A DNA stretch of 64,000 nt from Gracilimonas sediminicola (GCF_024320785.1 NZ_JANDBC010000001.1:1122001-1186000), one strand, 5' to 3'. Positions 7,350-17,179 are shown, counted from the first letter of the stretch. Notes: generated by a model from the letters alone, not told the origin. Numbers and translations: made by a program.

Positions 7350-9317
7350 TTGTTAGCACTCGAAAACATCACTTTACATCTGGGTGACCGCGAGCTTCTG
7401 GACGGCGTTAGTACGTTCATCAATCCCGGTGAACGCATTGGACTTGTAGGGCCTAATGGCGCCGGTAAGTCAACACTGCTCAAAATTATTATGGGTATTC
7501 AGGAGTGCGATGAAGGCAGTGTGGCCCTATCTAATGAAGAAAGCCTGGGTTACCTCCCACAGGATGGGGTGGATCCGGATTTTACGCTGACCGTAATTGA
7601 GGAAGTGGAATCTGCTTTTGCTGAATTATTTGAGCTGGAAATGAAAGTTAAAACGGTTCAGGAAAAGCTGGCCGAGGTTGATCATGACAGCAAAGAATAT
7701 GAGCAGCTTATGGAGCGATACGGCAAGCTGCAAACTGAGCTGGAGTCTTCCGGTCTGTATGGTCTCCGCGCCGAAGTCGAAAAAGTACTTATGGGACTTG
7801 GTTTCAGCGAAGAAGACTTTCACCGCAGTACATCTGAATTCAGCGGGGGCTGGCTGATGCGTATTGCCCTGGCTAAGTTGCTCCTTAAGAGACCAACCTA
7901 TTTGTTATTGGATGAGCCCACCAACCACCTGGACATTGAGTCGTTACAGTGGATGGAGAACTTTCTGAATTCCTATGAAGGCGCAGTTGTGGTGGTTTCT
8001 CACGACAAGGCTTTCTTGGACACCATCACCAACCGTACACTGGCATTACGTAGTGGTGAGATCAGCGACTATGCCGGCAACTATTCATTCTATGAAAAAA
8101 AGTGGGAAGAGGAAAAAGAGCTCCTGCTGAATGCCAAGAAGAATCAGGAAAAGAAAATCCAGCAGACCCAGGAATTTATAGACCGATTCCGATATAAAGC
8201 TTCGAAAGCCAGTCAGGTGCAAAGCCGGGTGAAGCAGCTTGAGAAAATGGATCGCATTGAACTGGAAGAGGAACAGAGTAAAGTTTCCTTCCGGTTTCCG
8301 GAACCTCCCCGAAGCGGACAAGTGGTTATCAAGCTCGAAAATCTTCACAAAAGTTATGATGATACTCAGGTCTTTGAAGGCATTGATTATGAAATTGAAC
8401 GCGGCGATAAAATTGCGGTGGTTGGACCAAACGGTGCCGGGAAATCAACATTAATCCGGATTCTTGCTGGAATGGAACCCCACCAAAAAGGAGAACGGAT
8501 TGAAGGGCATAACGTGACGGTAAACTATTTTGCCCAGCACCAGGCCGATGAGCTAAACCCTAAAAAGGATGCTTTAGAAACCCTGAAAGAAGCCGGATCC
8601 GATGCTAAAGAAAGTCGGCTGCGGACCATACTTGGCTGTTTTCTATTTCAGGGAGATGATGTTTTTAAAAAAGTGAAGGTTTTATCCGGTGGTGAGAAAA
8701 GCCGGCTGGCACTAGCCAAGATGCTGCTCTCCCCTGCCAACCTCTTGATTTTTGATGAGCCGACCAACCACCTGGATATGAGCAGCAAGAATATCCTGCA
8801 ACAGGCCATTCAACAGTATGAAGGAACCGTGGTTATTGTATCGCACGACAGGGATTTTCTTGATCCCATCGTTGATAAAGTGCTGGATGTTCAGCCGGGG
8901 TACATCAAAACGTATTTGGGGAACGTGTCTTACTATCTCACCCGAAAAAGAGAAGAGGCGGAGGCAGAATCAGAGAAACCTTCACCCCAAAAAGAAACCA
9001 AAGAAGACAACCAGCTTTCCCGAAAAGAGCAGCGCCGTATTGAAGCTGAACGCCGGAATGAACTCAATCGCCAAACCAAGCCCATCCGCAAGAAAGTGGA
9101 GGCACTGGAGAAAGAGATTGAGGAAAAGGAACTTAGAAAGGCGGAGATTGAAGAAGAGATGACCAAGCCGGACTTCTATGACGATGCCGAAAACGTAAAG
9201 AAATTCTCATTAGAATATGACCAACTCAAAGCCGACCTTACAGACCATTATTCGAAGTGGGAAGAATATCAGAGCCGCATTGAAGCAATCGAAGCTGAAA
9301 TGACGGTTGACAGTTGA
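7350..9317 (+). CDS. ABC-F family ATPase (YdiF/Uup-like)
   Basis: A soluble 655-residue protein with two tandem ATP-binding cassettes and no membrane segments. Walker A GPNGAGKS occurs at residues 34-41 and again near 360; signature motifs FSGGWLMRIALAK and LSGGEKSRLALAK are each followed by a Walker B ending DEPTNHLD, with the charged linker typical of ABC-F between them. Residues about 555-650 form a C-terminal coiled coil, as in Uup/YdiF, where it contacts nucleic acid. ABC-F proteins act on the ribosome in translation or antibiotic protection; the specific role here is unknown. The best start is a TTG at 7350, because the sequence aligns from MLALENITLHLG and no in-frame ATG is suitable. 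The next gene begins at its stop. Confidence 0.9.
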   Translation: MLALENITLHLGDRELLDGVSTFINPGERIGLVGPNGAGKSTLLKIIMGIQECDEGSVALSNEESLGYLPQDGVDPDFTLTVIEEVESAFAELFELEMKVKTVQEKLAEVDHDSKEYEQLMERYGKLQTELESSGLYGLRAEVEKVLMGLGFSEEDFHRSTSEFSGGWLMRIALAKLLLKRPTYLLLDEPTNHLDIESLQWMENFLNSYEGAVVVVSHDKAFLDTITNRTLALRSGEISDYAGNYSFYEKKWEEEKELLLNAKKNQEKKIQQTQEFIDRFRYKASKASQVQSRVKQLEKMDRIELEEEQSKVSFRFPEPPRSGQVVIKLENLHKSYDDTQVFEGIDYEIERGDKIAVVGPNGAGKSTLIRILAGMEPHQKGERIEGHNVTVNYFAQHQADELNPKKDALETLKEAGSDAKESRLRTILGCFLFQGDDVFKKVKVLSGGEKSRLALAKMLLSPANLLIFDEPTNHLDMSSKNILQQAIQQYEGTVVIVSHDRDFLDPIVDKVLDVQPGYIKTYLGNVSYYLTRKREEAEAESEKPSPQKETKEDNQLSRKEQRRIEAERRNELNRQTKPIRKKVEALEKEIEEKELRKAEIEEEMTKPDFYDDAENVKKFSLEYDQLKADLTDHYSKWEEYQSRIEAIEAEMTVDS

Positions 9318-9322
9318 AGATT

Positions 9323-9856
9323 ATGGGTAAACAAATCTACATAGCAGGAACTTTGTTATTGATGACAGCAATAATCGGTTGCTCATCTTCTGAGAATGTG
9401 GTTTCTGTGGCTGATGAAATGGTTCAGGCAGAAGCAAAGCCTGATGAGCGTATTTCATTGAACATCAACGAGGCCGTCTATTTTGATTTTTCCAAATACG
9501 ACACAACCTGGACCGGTGAACTGACCGTTTACACGCTGAATGCCGAGGGAGAGAAAGTGGTACAATCGGAATATGTTTCGGCTAACGACAGCTCCTGGAG
9601 CGACTTTGATCTGTTTGTTGATTTCCTGAAGCTCTACCAAATTCAGCCTCAAAACGAGATCGAAGGCTGGGTACCTGATTCCGGACAGCTGCCCCGCCGG
9701 GTGTACAGCTTCGAAGTTTTTGACGGTGACACCACCCGCTCCTACTCCTATCAGGACCCGGAAAAAGACATCCGGGATTACTGGCAGGTACAGAATCTCC
9801 TAACCTTCGTGACTTTCATTCAAAACGACCTTCAATGGGTTGAGAAAGAACCTTAA
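9323..9856 (+). CDS. Hypothetical lipoprotein
   Basis: The 177-residue protein has a lipoprotein signal (IYIAGTLLLMTAIIGC, Cys20 as the predicted lipidation site) followed by about 155 residues with no family I recognise. The sequence is acidic and rich in aromatic residues (WTGELTVYTL, SWSDFDLFVDFL), like a small beta-sheet domain. I chose the ATG at 9323 over a TTG at 9314 that would overlap the ABC-F stop. It lies 5 nt after the ABC-F stop codon, so it is probably co-transcribed, though the ABC-F protein is cytoplasmic and this one envelope-bound. Confidence 0.75.
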   Translation: MGKQIYIAGTLLLMTAIIGCSSSENVVSVADEMVQAEAKPDERISLNINEAVYFDFSKYDTTWTGELTVYTLNAEGEKVVQSEYVSANDSSWSDFDLFVDFLKLYQIQPQNEIEGWVPDSGQLPRRVYSFEVFDGDTTRSYSYQDPEKDIRDYWQVQNLLTFVTFIQNDLQWVEKEP

Positions 9857-9897
9857 CCGACAGGCAATCTCCTTAACACTCAAAAGCTTTTAAACTT

Positions 9898-9978
9898 AAC
9901 CCTTCCAGGGTTAAACCCCTTTGCCTGAGTCAGGATCATTGCCGTAACCCTGGAAGGGTTATTTGGTTATTCAGGCAA
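9898..9978. repeat. Nested inverted repeat with AACCCTTCCAGGGTTA arms
   Basis: Perfect 16-bp arms at 9898-9913 and 9945-9960 face each other across a 31-nt loop, and each arm is itself nearly palindromic. An additional pair, ttgcctga (9921-9928) and tcaggcaa (9971-9978), interleaves with it. It lies between two convergent genes and could terminate both, but its nested form also fits a dispersed repeat family. Confidence 0.65.
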
Positions 9979-10027
9979 CGCCAGTTATCCAATATTAATC
10001 GAACTCAGGTTTATAGGTTACAACCCA

Positions 10028-11143
10028 TCAGTTTTCAAAACCGTAGATTTCCGGCAGGTTAAACATGTCCCGGAAAGCAAACCAATACCCTGAATAAGAT
10101 TTGGCAGGAAATAAGCGCCCGCCTGCATTCGGGCCGGAAACGGCTTCACCGAACACATTCCACTTAGTGCCGCTCTGGTCCATCATTACCACGGGAAGCT
10201 CGCCCTGCACGGGTTCAAATTCCAGCACTTCGCCATTCAGCTCGGCTTGATAGGCAATAACAAAACTCAGTTTTGTACTCCCAACAATCACAAATTTCTC
10301 TCCCTCAAATTCATCATGAATAGTTGTTATATCCTCGCCAAAAGCGCTGTATTCATACACCCGCACATTTGAGTCCTGATCTAAGCTGTCTTCGGTAAAA
10401 ATGCCATGCACCCTGTCTTTGGCATCCAACCGCGTATCGGTTCTGTTCACGGTTGGGAAAAGAATCACCCCATCCATGTCTTCATATGTGCTGCCATAAG
10501 CGTATTTTTTGTAGTCTCTGCTGTAGCCGGTATTGGTATTTAAAACCCTTGATTCTGGAAACATCGACTTCCAGGTTTCCCAGGTCGTATCCAACACATT
10601 CAACGGATCAACGGTTGCGCCAAGATGTTCTCCGTGGATAGCCCTCAGTCTCATTTGTGACCATAACGAACCTGTTTTCCGATCATAGGCTATCAGATTG
10701 TTTCTGTAAATAAGTCCGGATGTGCCAAAATCGGGGCCTTCTTTGGGGCTCCATGCAATTCCGGTTGCCGTGAGTGGACAAAACGTAATCGTAACCTGAC
10801 TTTCATCGTTCACAACCTCATGCCAGTCCAATATTTGGTAGGGATAGGCAGTAGGTTCTCCATCCTTTATCAACCCGATTACGCGCCGGTTATCCGGGAT
10901 GAATGTGACTTCCGATGCAACCGAAAATTTCGGCTCTTCAATAGGGGGAATGCCGTCCTTCCCCGGGCCTCCATCAATGATTTCATGTTCAGCTACCAGC
11001 CACTCGCTTTCGGTTTGAAAACCAGATCGCGAATCCTCATCACTACTCACAGTTGTTTGATCGCAGGAGAGGACGGCGCATGACAAAACCAGCAATAACA
11101 CCTTGCCTGCATTGCCAAAAGTAAATAAGACCGGAGCTTTCAT
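10028..11143 (-). CDS. DUF3179-domain lipoprotein
   Basis: The 371-residue protein starts with a lipoprotein signal (LLLVLSCAVLSC, Cys27). The rest matches the DUF3179 family: VIGLIKDGEPTAYPYQIL, WHEVVNDESQVTITFCPLT, FGTSGLIYRNNLIAYDR and TGSLWSQM. DUF3179 proteins are envelope or extracellular proteins of unknown function found in bacteria and archaea; a conserved Cys in the TFCPLT segment is present. It is the downstream gene of a possible two-gene minus-strand unit with the VOC protein, but about 290 nt separate them, so it probably has its own promoter. Confidence 0.85.
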   Translation of the reverse strand: MKAPVLFTFGNAGKVLLLVLSCAVLSCDQTTVSSDEDSRSGFQTESEWLVAEHEIIDGGPGKDGIPPIEEPKFSVASEVTFIPDNRRVIGLIKDGEPTAYPYQILDWHEVVNDESQVTITFCPLTATGIAWSPKEGPDFGTSGLIYRNNLIAYDRKTGSLWSQMRLRAIHGEHLGATVDPLNVLDTTWETWKSMFPESRVLNTNTGYSRDYKKYAYGSTYEDMDGVILFPTVNRTDTRLDAKDRVHGIFTEDSLDQDSNVRVYEYSAFGEDITTIHDEFEGEKFVIVGSTKLSFVIAYQAELNGEVLEFEPVQGELPVVMMDQSGTKWNVFGEAVSGPNAGGRLFPAKSYSGYWFAFRDMFNLPEIYGFEN

Positions 11144-11429
11144 AGCGGAAATTGCCTGTGAAGAACGTTAATTAGAATTTTTTGACGCTTTCAGAAGCTA
11201 ATCTCTTACTTCAACCCATGCTTTGGGTTTGAACACTGAATATTCAACATTCAATATTCAATGTTGAAGTTATCCTGCGCAGGGAGGAATCCGGTTGCTT
11301 TAATAAATCTTACATTTATCAATCATCTGGAGCGAGAGTAAATACCCAACTTTGATTCAGCTAATGCTGCCATCTAATACTCACCTATTCAAAATTTATA
11401 ATTTTTCATTTTTAATTCCGCAAAGCGGA
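11144..11429. other. Intergenic region with hairpins, no gene
   Basis: This gap holds a hairpin at 11243-11268 (arms ttcaacatt / aatgttgaa), a GC-rich mini-hairpin at 11417-11430 next to the stop codon of the VOC gene, and at 11388-11415 an AT-rich stretch resembling the end of the S23-type repeats seen at 6523 and 44616. No convincing promoter box or open frame was found. Confidence 0.5.
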
Positions 11430-11855
11430 TTACTTAGCAAAAATCTGATCTTTATTTTGAAAGGCTTTGAATTCCAATGCATTTCCCGATGGGTCGAGAA
11501 AAAACATAGTGGCCTGCTCGCCCGGCTCACCTTTGAAACGGATGTAGGGCTCTATCACAAATTCGATATCCGCCGCTTTTAGCTTGTCAGCAAGCTCTTG
11601 CCACTCGTCCATTTCCAGAATCACCCCAAAGTGACGAACCGGAACTCCGTGTCCATCTACCGCATTCATCGCGGATTGCTTGGCTTCATCAGGACTTAGG
11701 TGAGCCACCACCTGATGTCCCCACATGTTGAAGTCGATCCAGCCGTCTGAGCTGCGGCCGGTTTCACATCCCAGCAGATCATGGTAGAACTTATAGGATT
11801 CTTCAAGATCTTTAACCGGAAATGCGAGATGGAAAGGATGCGTTGTGTTACTCAT
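11430..11855 (-). CDS. VOC-family (glyoxalase/bleomycin-resistance fold) protein
   Basis: The 141-residue protein has the paired beta-alpha-beta-beta-beta modules of the vicinal oxygen chelate superfamily: [23 protein letters not shown] near the N-terminus and [17 protein letters not shown] near the end. His8 (in FHLAF) and the late Glu (ALEFK) are typical metal ligands. Substrate unknown: the family includes dioxygenases, glyoxalases and resistance proteins. It is divergent from the hydrolase operon, with only 44 nt between start codons. Confidence 0.85.
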   Translation of the reverse strand: MSNTTHPFHLAFPVKDLEESYKFYHDLLGCETGRSSDGWIDFNMWGHQVVAHLSPDEAKQSAMNAVDGHGVPVRHFGVILEMDEWQELADKLKAADIEFVIEPYIRFKGEPGEQATMFFLDPSGNALEFKAFQNKDQIFAK

Positions 11856-11899
11856 AATGTTGATTATCTTAAAAATTACACGCCAATAATACTACACTC

Positions 11900-12655
11900 A
11901 TGAAATCAAAGAAAATAGAATTTACCGGCAGTCTCGGGGATACACTTTCTGCCAAACTTGACCTCCCCGATAAGGAACAAAAAGGCACGGTCTTGTTTGC
12001 GCACTGCTTCACCTGCTCCAAGAACCTGAGAGTAATGAGTAATATCACCTCTATACTCGCCGAATTGGGGTTTGCCACTTTCCGGTTTGATTTTACCGGG
12101 CTCGGCGAAAGCGACGGGGACTTTGCTAACACCAATTTCTCGTCCAATGTAGATGATTTGGTAGCTGCCTATAAATATTTAGAAGCTGAAGGTAATGCAC
12201 CCACGATTTTAGCCGGACATTCACTGGGTGGAGCTGCTGTTTTGCAAGCGGCTCATCACATGGATTCTGTGAAAGCCGTAGCAACTATTGCAGCTCCGGC
12301 TCACCCTGCCCATGTTCGTGAAAATTTCAGTATGCACCTTGATGAGATTGAGGAAAAAGGAGAGGCTGAAGTTACCCTTGCCGGGCGGAAATTCACCATT
12401 AAGAAACAATTTCTGGATGACCTGAAAGAAGCCCGGATGTCGGATTTCATCAAAAAACTGGACCGGGCTTTGATGATCTTCCACTCGCCCCTCGACAATA
12501 CGGTAGGCATCGATAATGCCTCTATGATTTTTAATGCCGCAAAACATCCCAAAAGTTTTGTATCCTTGGACGAGGCCGGTCACCTGCTTTCCGACGATAA
12601 AGACAGCAAATATGTGGGTAGGGTATTGGCCACTTGGGCTGAAAAATACATCTAA
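11900..12655 (+). CDS. Alpha/beta hydrolase (OsmC-linked subfamily)
   Basis: A 251-residue alpha/beta hydrolase. The nucleophile elbow is GHSLGG, HCFTCSKN precedes the oxyanion region, RFDFTGLGESDG forms the second conserved turn, and the late His (EAGHLLS) completes the triad. This sequence type is usually the N-terminal half of a hydrolase-OsmC fusion; here the OsmC half is absent and the protein ends after the hydrolase fold. Substrate not predictable. First gene of an operon with the symporter-like gene (15 nt downstream) and an acyltransferase. Confidence 0.87.
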   Translation: MKSKKIEFTGSLGDTLSAKLDLPDKEQKGTVLFAHCFTCSKNLRVMSNITSILAELGFATFRFDFTGLGESDGDFANTNFSSNVDDLVAAYKYLEAEGNAPTILAGHSLGGAAVLQAAHHMDSVKAVATIAAPAHPAHVRENFSMHLDEIEEKGEAEVTLAGRKFTIKKQFLDDLKEARMSDFIKKLDRALMIFHSPLDNTVGIDNASMIFNAAKHPKSFVSLDEAGHLLSDDKDSKYVGRVLATWAEKYI

Positions 12656-12670
12656 CGTTAGTACAAAATT

Positions 12671-13597
12671 ATGAGCGAATCGATTGATGCCCTTCAGTTG
12701 AACCTGAACAGTGGCGGACTGCACATCATGAATGTGTCGCTGGCGATCATCATGTTTGGGGTAGCTCTGGAACTGACCGTTGAGGACTTCAAGAAAGTAG
12801 CCAAGAATCCAAAAGGCACTGTTATCGGTCTTTGCTCTCAGTTTTTTTTACTCCCTGCACTTACTTTCCTGTTGGTTGTTTTGATGGAGCCACACCCCAG
12901 TTTTGCATTGGGAATGATGATGGTTGCCGCTTGCCCGGGAGGAAATATATCCAACTTCTTCTCTCTTTTAGCGAAAGGTAATGCGGCCTTATCAGTAAGC
13001 ATGACAGCCTTTGCCACCTTGCTTTCCATTTTCATGACCCCCTTTAATTTTGCTTTCTGGGCCAGTTTATACGGCCCCACAAACGCCATCCTTACTGAAA
13101 TTCACCTCGACCTCTTTGAAGTATTTCGAATTATCATCCTGATTCTCGGGATACCGCTTATCCTGGGGATGACCCTGCGGCACTTCAAAGACGCCTTCTC
13201 CCAAAAAATATCCCCGTTTATTAAGAACTTCGGAATTATCTTTTTTGCCGGTTTTGTGATTGTGGCCTTCAGCATGAACTTCGAGCACTTTACGAGTTAC
13301 GTACATCTGGTTATCGCCCTGGTATTTTTTCACAATGCGGTTGCCCTGATGAGCGGTTACGGATTGGGGTATATCTTCAAGCTTCCGAAACCGGATCGTA
13401 AGTCCATTGCCATTGAAACCGGAATTCAAAATTCGGGCTTGGGTTTATTGCTGATTTTCAATTTCTTTGACGGGCTCGGCGGTATGGCTTTAGTGGCTGC
13501 ATGGTGGGGCATTTGGCATATTATTGCCGGTCTCAGTATCGGATGGTACTGGTCAATAGGAAAATCAACTTTACAACGCGTCTTTACTAATGCGTAA
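12671..13597 (+). CDS. Bile acid:sodium symporter-family transporter
   Basis: The 308-residue membrane protein has nine or ten hydrophobic segments and the BASS-family hallmark segments MMMVAACPGGNISNFFSLLA and IAIETGIQNSGLGLLL. Family members import organic acids (pantoate, pyruvate, bile acids and others) driven by sodium; the substrate here is unknown. It ends inside the start of the next gene (8-nt overlap), indicating translational coupling with the acyltransferase. Confidence 0.9.
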   Translation: MSESIDALQLNLNSGGLHIMNVSLAIIMFGVALELTVEDFKKVAKNPKGTVIGLCSQFFLLPALTFLLVVLMEPHPSFALGMMMVAACPGGNISNFFSLLAKGNAALSVSMTAFATLLSIFMTPFNFAFWASLYGPTNAILTEIHLDLFEVFRIIILILGIPLILGMTLRHFKDAFSQKISPFIKNFGIIFFAGFVIVAFSMNFEHFTSYVHLVIALVFFHNAVALMSGYGLGYIFKLPKPDRKSIAIETGIQNSGLGLLLIFNFFDGLGGMALVAAWWGIWHIIAGLSIGWYWSIGKSTLQRVFTNA

Positions 13598-14858
13598 AAA
13601 AAATTATTTGTGGTACCAGTTTTGGCGACATACTGTAGTAGGAAATGGATTACGCTTTTTTTATTCCACCGTTAAAACTTCCGGCAAGGAGCACCTCCCC
13701 AAAGACAAACCCATTCTCTATGTGCCTAATCATCAGAATTCATTCATGGATGCTCTGCATGTGGCAACTACCACCAAACCTGTAATTTACTTTCTTACCA
13801 GGGCGCAGGCCTTCAAACCGGATATTATCGGTAAGTTTTTGTGGTCCATCAATATGATGCCTGTTTACCGGGTGCGTGATGGATTGAAGTCGGTGCAAAA
13901 GAACAACGAGATTTTTGAGAAATGCATCCAATACCTCAAAAATAAAGATACCGTTCTGGTTTTTGCTGAAGCCAATCATAACCTGAAGCGAAGAATCAGG
14001 CCACTAAGTAAAGGATTTACCCGTATTGCTTTTGGTGCCGAAGAGAAACACAACTGGGAGCTGGATTTACAGATTGTTCCGGTTGGGGTGAATTACAGTG
14101 AACACCGTACCGGGGGAAATGCCGTACAAGTAAACTATGGGAAACCCATTCCGGTGAGCAACTTCAGGTCTCTGCTTGAAAAAGACGAAAAGGAAGCTGT
14201 AGAAACTATGAAGGAGCAGGTTTCAGATGCCATGAAGGAACTTGTGTTTCATGTGGAGGACTTAAATGAATATCCCGTACATAAGATTTTGTGGGATGAC
14301 CTGGAGCCCGATAACTTCAAAATTATTGATCCTGAAATTGCAAATCCAAGAATCCGAAAAACCCACGAGCACATCACTCCTGAACTTATAGAAAAAGCGA
14401 AGGAACTGACTAATATAGCCGATAAACACGATGTGGATCTTAATGAATTAGCCTGTGGAAAACAGTTTGGATTTAAAGATTTCGTCCTCGTTCCGTTTTA
14501 TCTGTTCAGCCTGTTGAACAATATCATCCCTTACCAACCCATTCGTTATTTGATCAGGAATGTAATCAGAGACAATGCTTTTGATTCATCCATAAAATTT
14601 CTGAGCAGCTTATTTTTACTGCCGATGTTTTATGTACTGGTTTCTCTGATTTTACTTTTTACCGGAGTTGATGGATATTTCATACTTGGATATCTGGCAT
14701 TAAGTGTACTTACTGCCACATTATTTATTAGGGCTAAGCAGCTTTTCAGTCCGCGTTCCGGCCGTAAATTGAGAAAGAAAAAGCCCGGTTTATATGATAA
14801 GCTACAATCTCACCTTCAATCATTTAAACAGCTTCGGGAGTCTATCCTGAATGAATGA
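13590..14858 (+). CDS. PlsC-type phospholipid acyltransferase, Gat1/Gat2-like
   Basis: A 422-residue acyltransferase of the lysophospholipid/glycerol-3-phosphate family. The catalytic block reads NHQNSFMD: His48 and Asp54 are five residues apart, one more than the usual HX4D of PlsC, as in the yeast Gat1/Gat2-like subgroup. The second block, FAEANHNLKRRIRPLSKGFTR, replaces the usual FPEG. The C-terminal third (about residues 290-385) has three or four membrane segments. It probably transfers a fatty acyl group to glycerol-3-phosphate or a lysolipid at the inner membrane. Its operon with a hydrolase and a symporter is unexplained. Confidence 0.85.
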   Translation: MRKKNYLWYQFWRHTVVGNGLRFFYSTVKTSGKEHLPKDKPILYVPNHQNSFMDALHVATTTKPVIYFLTRAQAFKPDIIGKFLWSINMMPVYRVRDGLKSVQKNNEIFEKCIQYLKNKDTVLVFAEANHNLKRRIRPLSKGFTRIAFGAEEKHNWELDLQIVPVGVNYSEHRTGGNAVQVNYGKPIPVSNFRSLLEKDEKEAVETMKEQVSDAMKELVFHVEDLNEYPVHKILWDDLEPDNFKIIDPEIANPRIRKTHEHITPELIEKAKELTNIADKHDVDLNELACGKQFGFKDFVLVPFYLFSLLNNIIPYQPIRYLIRNVIRDNAFDSSIKFLSSLFLLPMFYVLVSLILLFTGVDGYFILGYLALSVLTATLFIRAKQLFSPRSGRKLRKKKPGLYDKLQSHLQSFKQLRESILNE

Positions 14859-14912
14859 AGCTCTTGGATTTGATGTTTAATCAGCAAATCTGAAAACAAT
14901 CAAACATTCTAT

Positions 14913-15443
14913 ATGAAGCTCTTTTCTGTTATTTCTGCCTTCTTGCTAATGGTAACCGGATGCACAAAAAACATCGAAACGGAATCCACATCTACGCAGG
15001 CTCATTCCAAGTTAGTCGCTACGGTAATGCAGGTGGGGGAAAGTGATGTTAGCGGATCGGTAACGTTTTCTGAAGCCGAAAATGGAGTACAGGTCCGAGG
15101 TAGTTTCGAAGGACTTGAGCCCGGAAATCATGGTTTTCACATTCATGAGTACGGAGACTGTACAGCTGATGATGGAACCAGCGCCGGAGGACATTTTAAC
15201 CCGACCGAAAACCAGCACGGAGCTCCCTCTGATGCTGCAAGACACATGGGCGACCTCGGAAACATTGAAGCCAATGAAAACGGCGAGGCTACCGTAGATT
15301 ACACAGACCAAACCGTAACGCTGGATCAGATATTAGGACGAGGCATCATCATACATGCAGGAGAGGATGATCTCGAGTCTCAACCCACAGGAGCTGCCGG
15401 AAGTCGCGTTGCTTGTGGTGTGATAGGAGTTGCTCAGAAGTAG
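14913..15443 (+). CDS. sodC: Cu,Zn superoxide dismutase, lipoprotein
   Basis: Converts superoxide to oxygen and hydrogen peroxide in the envelope. The 176-residue protein has a lipoprotein signal (SAFLLMVTGC, Cys17). Metal ligands and conserved residues are present: the copper pair in FHIHEYGDC, the bridging His in GGHFNP, zinc ligands in HGAPSDAARHMGDLG, the late copper His in GRGIIIHAGEDDL, and the arginine and disulfide cysteine in AGSRVACGVIG. It stands alone and converges on ptsI with only 8 nt between stop codons. Confidence 0.94.
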   Translation: MKLFSVISAFLLMVTGCTKNIETESTSTQAHSKLVATVMQVGESDVSGSVTFSEAENGVQVRGSFEGLEPGNHGFHIHEYGDCTADDGTSAGGHFNPTENQHGAPSDAARHMGDLGNIEANENGEATVDYTDQTVTLDQILGRGIIIHAGEDDLESQPTGAAGSRVACGVIGVAQK

Positions 15444-15451
15444 GTAGGAAC

Positions 15452-17161
15452 TTAGTTCTTCCAGTCTTCAAAAAGATTTTCGAGCTCTTCGGAGGAAGCC
15501 AATGTCAGCGCAGATTTTGCAAATTGCTCAAACTCTGCTTTGGTTTTGGAGTGAAGGAGTTCACTGATTTCGGGTATCGACTCAGGCACCATGCTCAACT
15601 CCTGAATGCCCATACCGATAAGGCAGGCTGCGCCGATTTCATCACCGGCCAATTCGCCACATACGCTCACGTCAATGCCGGCTTTTTCCGCTCCCTTAAC
15701 CGTGTTACTGATCAAGTGCAGCACAGAGGGGTGGTAATGCTGAAATAGGTTGCAGATGCGCTCATTTCCGCGATCCACCGCCATCGTATATTGTGTGAGG
15801 TCGTTAGTACCCATGCTTAAAAAATCCACTTCTTTGGCAAAGTGATAAGCAGAAAGGGCAACACTCGGTACTTCCACCATCAACCCAAGCGGAATCGATT
15901 CACCTAACTCCACACCCTCCGTTTTCAGTTCTGTTATAACGGATTCAAGTTCATCCTTAATCTCAGCCACTTCATCGATCACAGATACCATGGGCACCAA
16001 AATCCGAATTCGCCCCGGATAATCAGCAGCAGTTCTAACAATTGCGTTAAGCTGATTATGCAGCAGTTCTTTTTCGTCCAGCAGCAGGCGTATGCCTCTC
16101 CATCCTAAAAACGGGTTCGCCTCTTTCACCGTCCGGCTGCTGGTTTTATCTCCGCCAATGTCGAACAACCGAATCGTAACCGACCCGGTGGATCCTTCTA
16201 ACACAGCCGAATAAAAAGCTCGTTGTTCTTCCATGCTTTTTCTTAACCGGTGGCCAAATAACAGGCTCTCCGTTCTCAGCAACCCAATACCCTGCGCGCC
16301 GTGTTCTTTTATCTTGGGAAGCTCGGCCTCGAATTCAATATTAGCTGTAATTTTCAGGGAAACGCCATCGGCCGTCTCAAAACTGTCGGGGCGCTTTTTC
16401 TTTTTCCTAGCAGCTTCTTCAGCTTTTTTACGATATCTGGATATGGTTTTACGCGACGGGTTTAAAATCAACGTTCCCTCAGCGGCATCCAGAACTAACA
16501 TCTTATCATTAAGCACTTCCTTGGTCGCTTTTTCGGCACTTACAATACAGGGAATTCCGAGCGACTTGGCGATAATAGCAGCATGAGAGGTTACCCCACC
16601 TTTCTCCATAACCAAGCCAATGGCACCGTCTTCATAATAAGAAACCAGGTCGGTTGGGCTGATTTCACGCGCCACGATAAGTGACCCTTTCTTTACCGAT
16701 TTCTTTTTCTTTTGATCACAAACCAGATCGATAAACCGGTCACGAATGTCCTCAAGATCCACAATGCGCTGTCGAAACAATTCGGATCCACTTTCTTTCA
16801 GTCGTTCAATAAACTGGCAGTAGGTTTGATAGATGGCGAAATCAACACTAAGGAGCTTTTCTTCTATGATTTCAAAAACGCTCCTCTCAATTTCGGCATC
16901 CAGAATAATTTGCTTCTGCGTATCAATTATTTCTACAGAGCCGGCATCATTCAGTTCATCGGCCATCAGCTGAAGCTCGGCAATAAGGCTCTCTTTTGCT
17001 TTCAAAAATCGATTTTTATGCTTCTTTACCGCCGATTTATTAATCGATGTCGGGGCAACCGTCTTGGATTCGGAGCTCAATAAAACAGCTTTACCGATAG
17101 CCACACCGGAGCCAACACTTCGGCCTTTTAATGTAATTTCATCGGTGTTTGTGGCTTCCAT
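15452..17161 (-). CDS. ptsI: PTS enzyme I (phosphoenolpyruvate-protein phosphotransferase)
   Basis: Takes phosphate from phosphoenolpyruvate and passes it to HPr. The 569-residue protein has the usual length. The phospho-accepting histidine is His193 in GGVTSHAAI; the PEP-binding TIM barrel has GIGLLRTE, LFDIGGDKT and the C-terminal GTNDLTQYTMAVDR and CGELAGD. It is 18 nt downstream of ptsH in the same operon. No sugar-specific EII permease is present in the window, while an amino-acid permease at 33238-35343 carries an EIIA-like domain. Confidence 0.95.
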   Translation of the reverse strand: MEATNTDEITLKGRSVGSGVAIGKAVLLSSESKTVAPTSINKSAVKKHKNRFLKAKESLIAELQLMADELNDAGSVEIIDTQKQIILDAEIERSVFEIIEEKLLSVDFAIYQTYCQFIERLKESGSELFRQRIVDLEDIRDRFIDLVCDQKKKKSVKKGSLIVAREISPTDLVSYYEDGAIGLVMEKGGVTSHAAIIAKSLGIPCIVSAEKATKEVLNDKMLVLDAAEGTLILNPSRKTISRYRKKAEEAARKKKKRPDSFETADGVSLKITANIEFEAELPKIKEHGAQGIGLLRTESLLFGHRLRKSMEEQRAFYSAVLEGSTGSVTIRLFDIGGDKTSSRTVKEANPFLGWRGIRLLLDEKELLHNQLNAIVRTAADYPGRIRILVPMVSVIDEVAEIKDELESVITELKTEGVELGESIPLGLMVEVPSVALSAYHFAKEVDFLSMGTNDLTQYTMAVDRGNERICNLFQHYHPSVLHLISNTVKGAEKAGIDVSVCGELAGDEIGAACLIGMGIQELSMVPESIPEISELLHSKTKAEFEQFAKSALTLASSEELENLFEDWKN

Positions 17162-17179
17162 AGTATATGTATCAGACTG

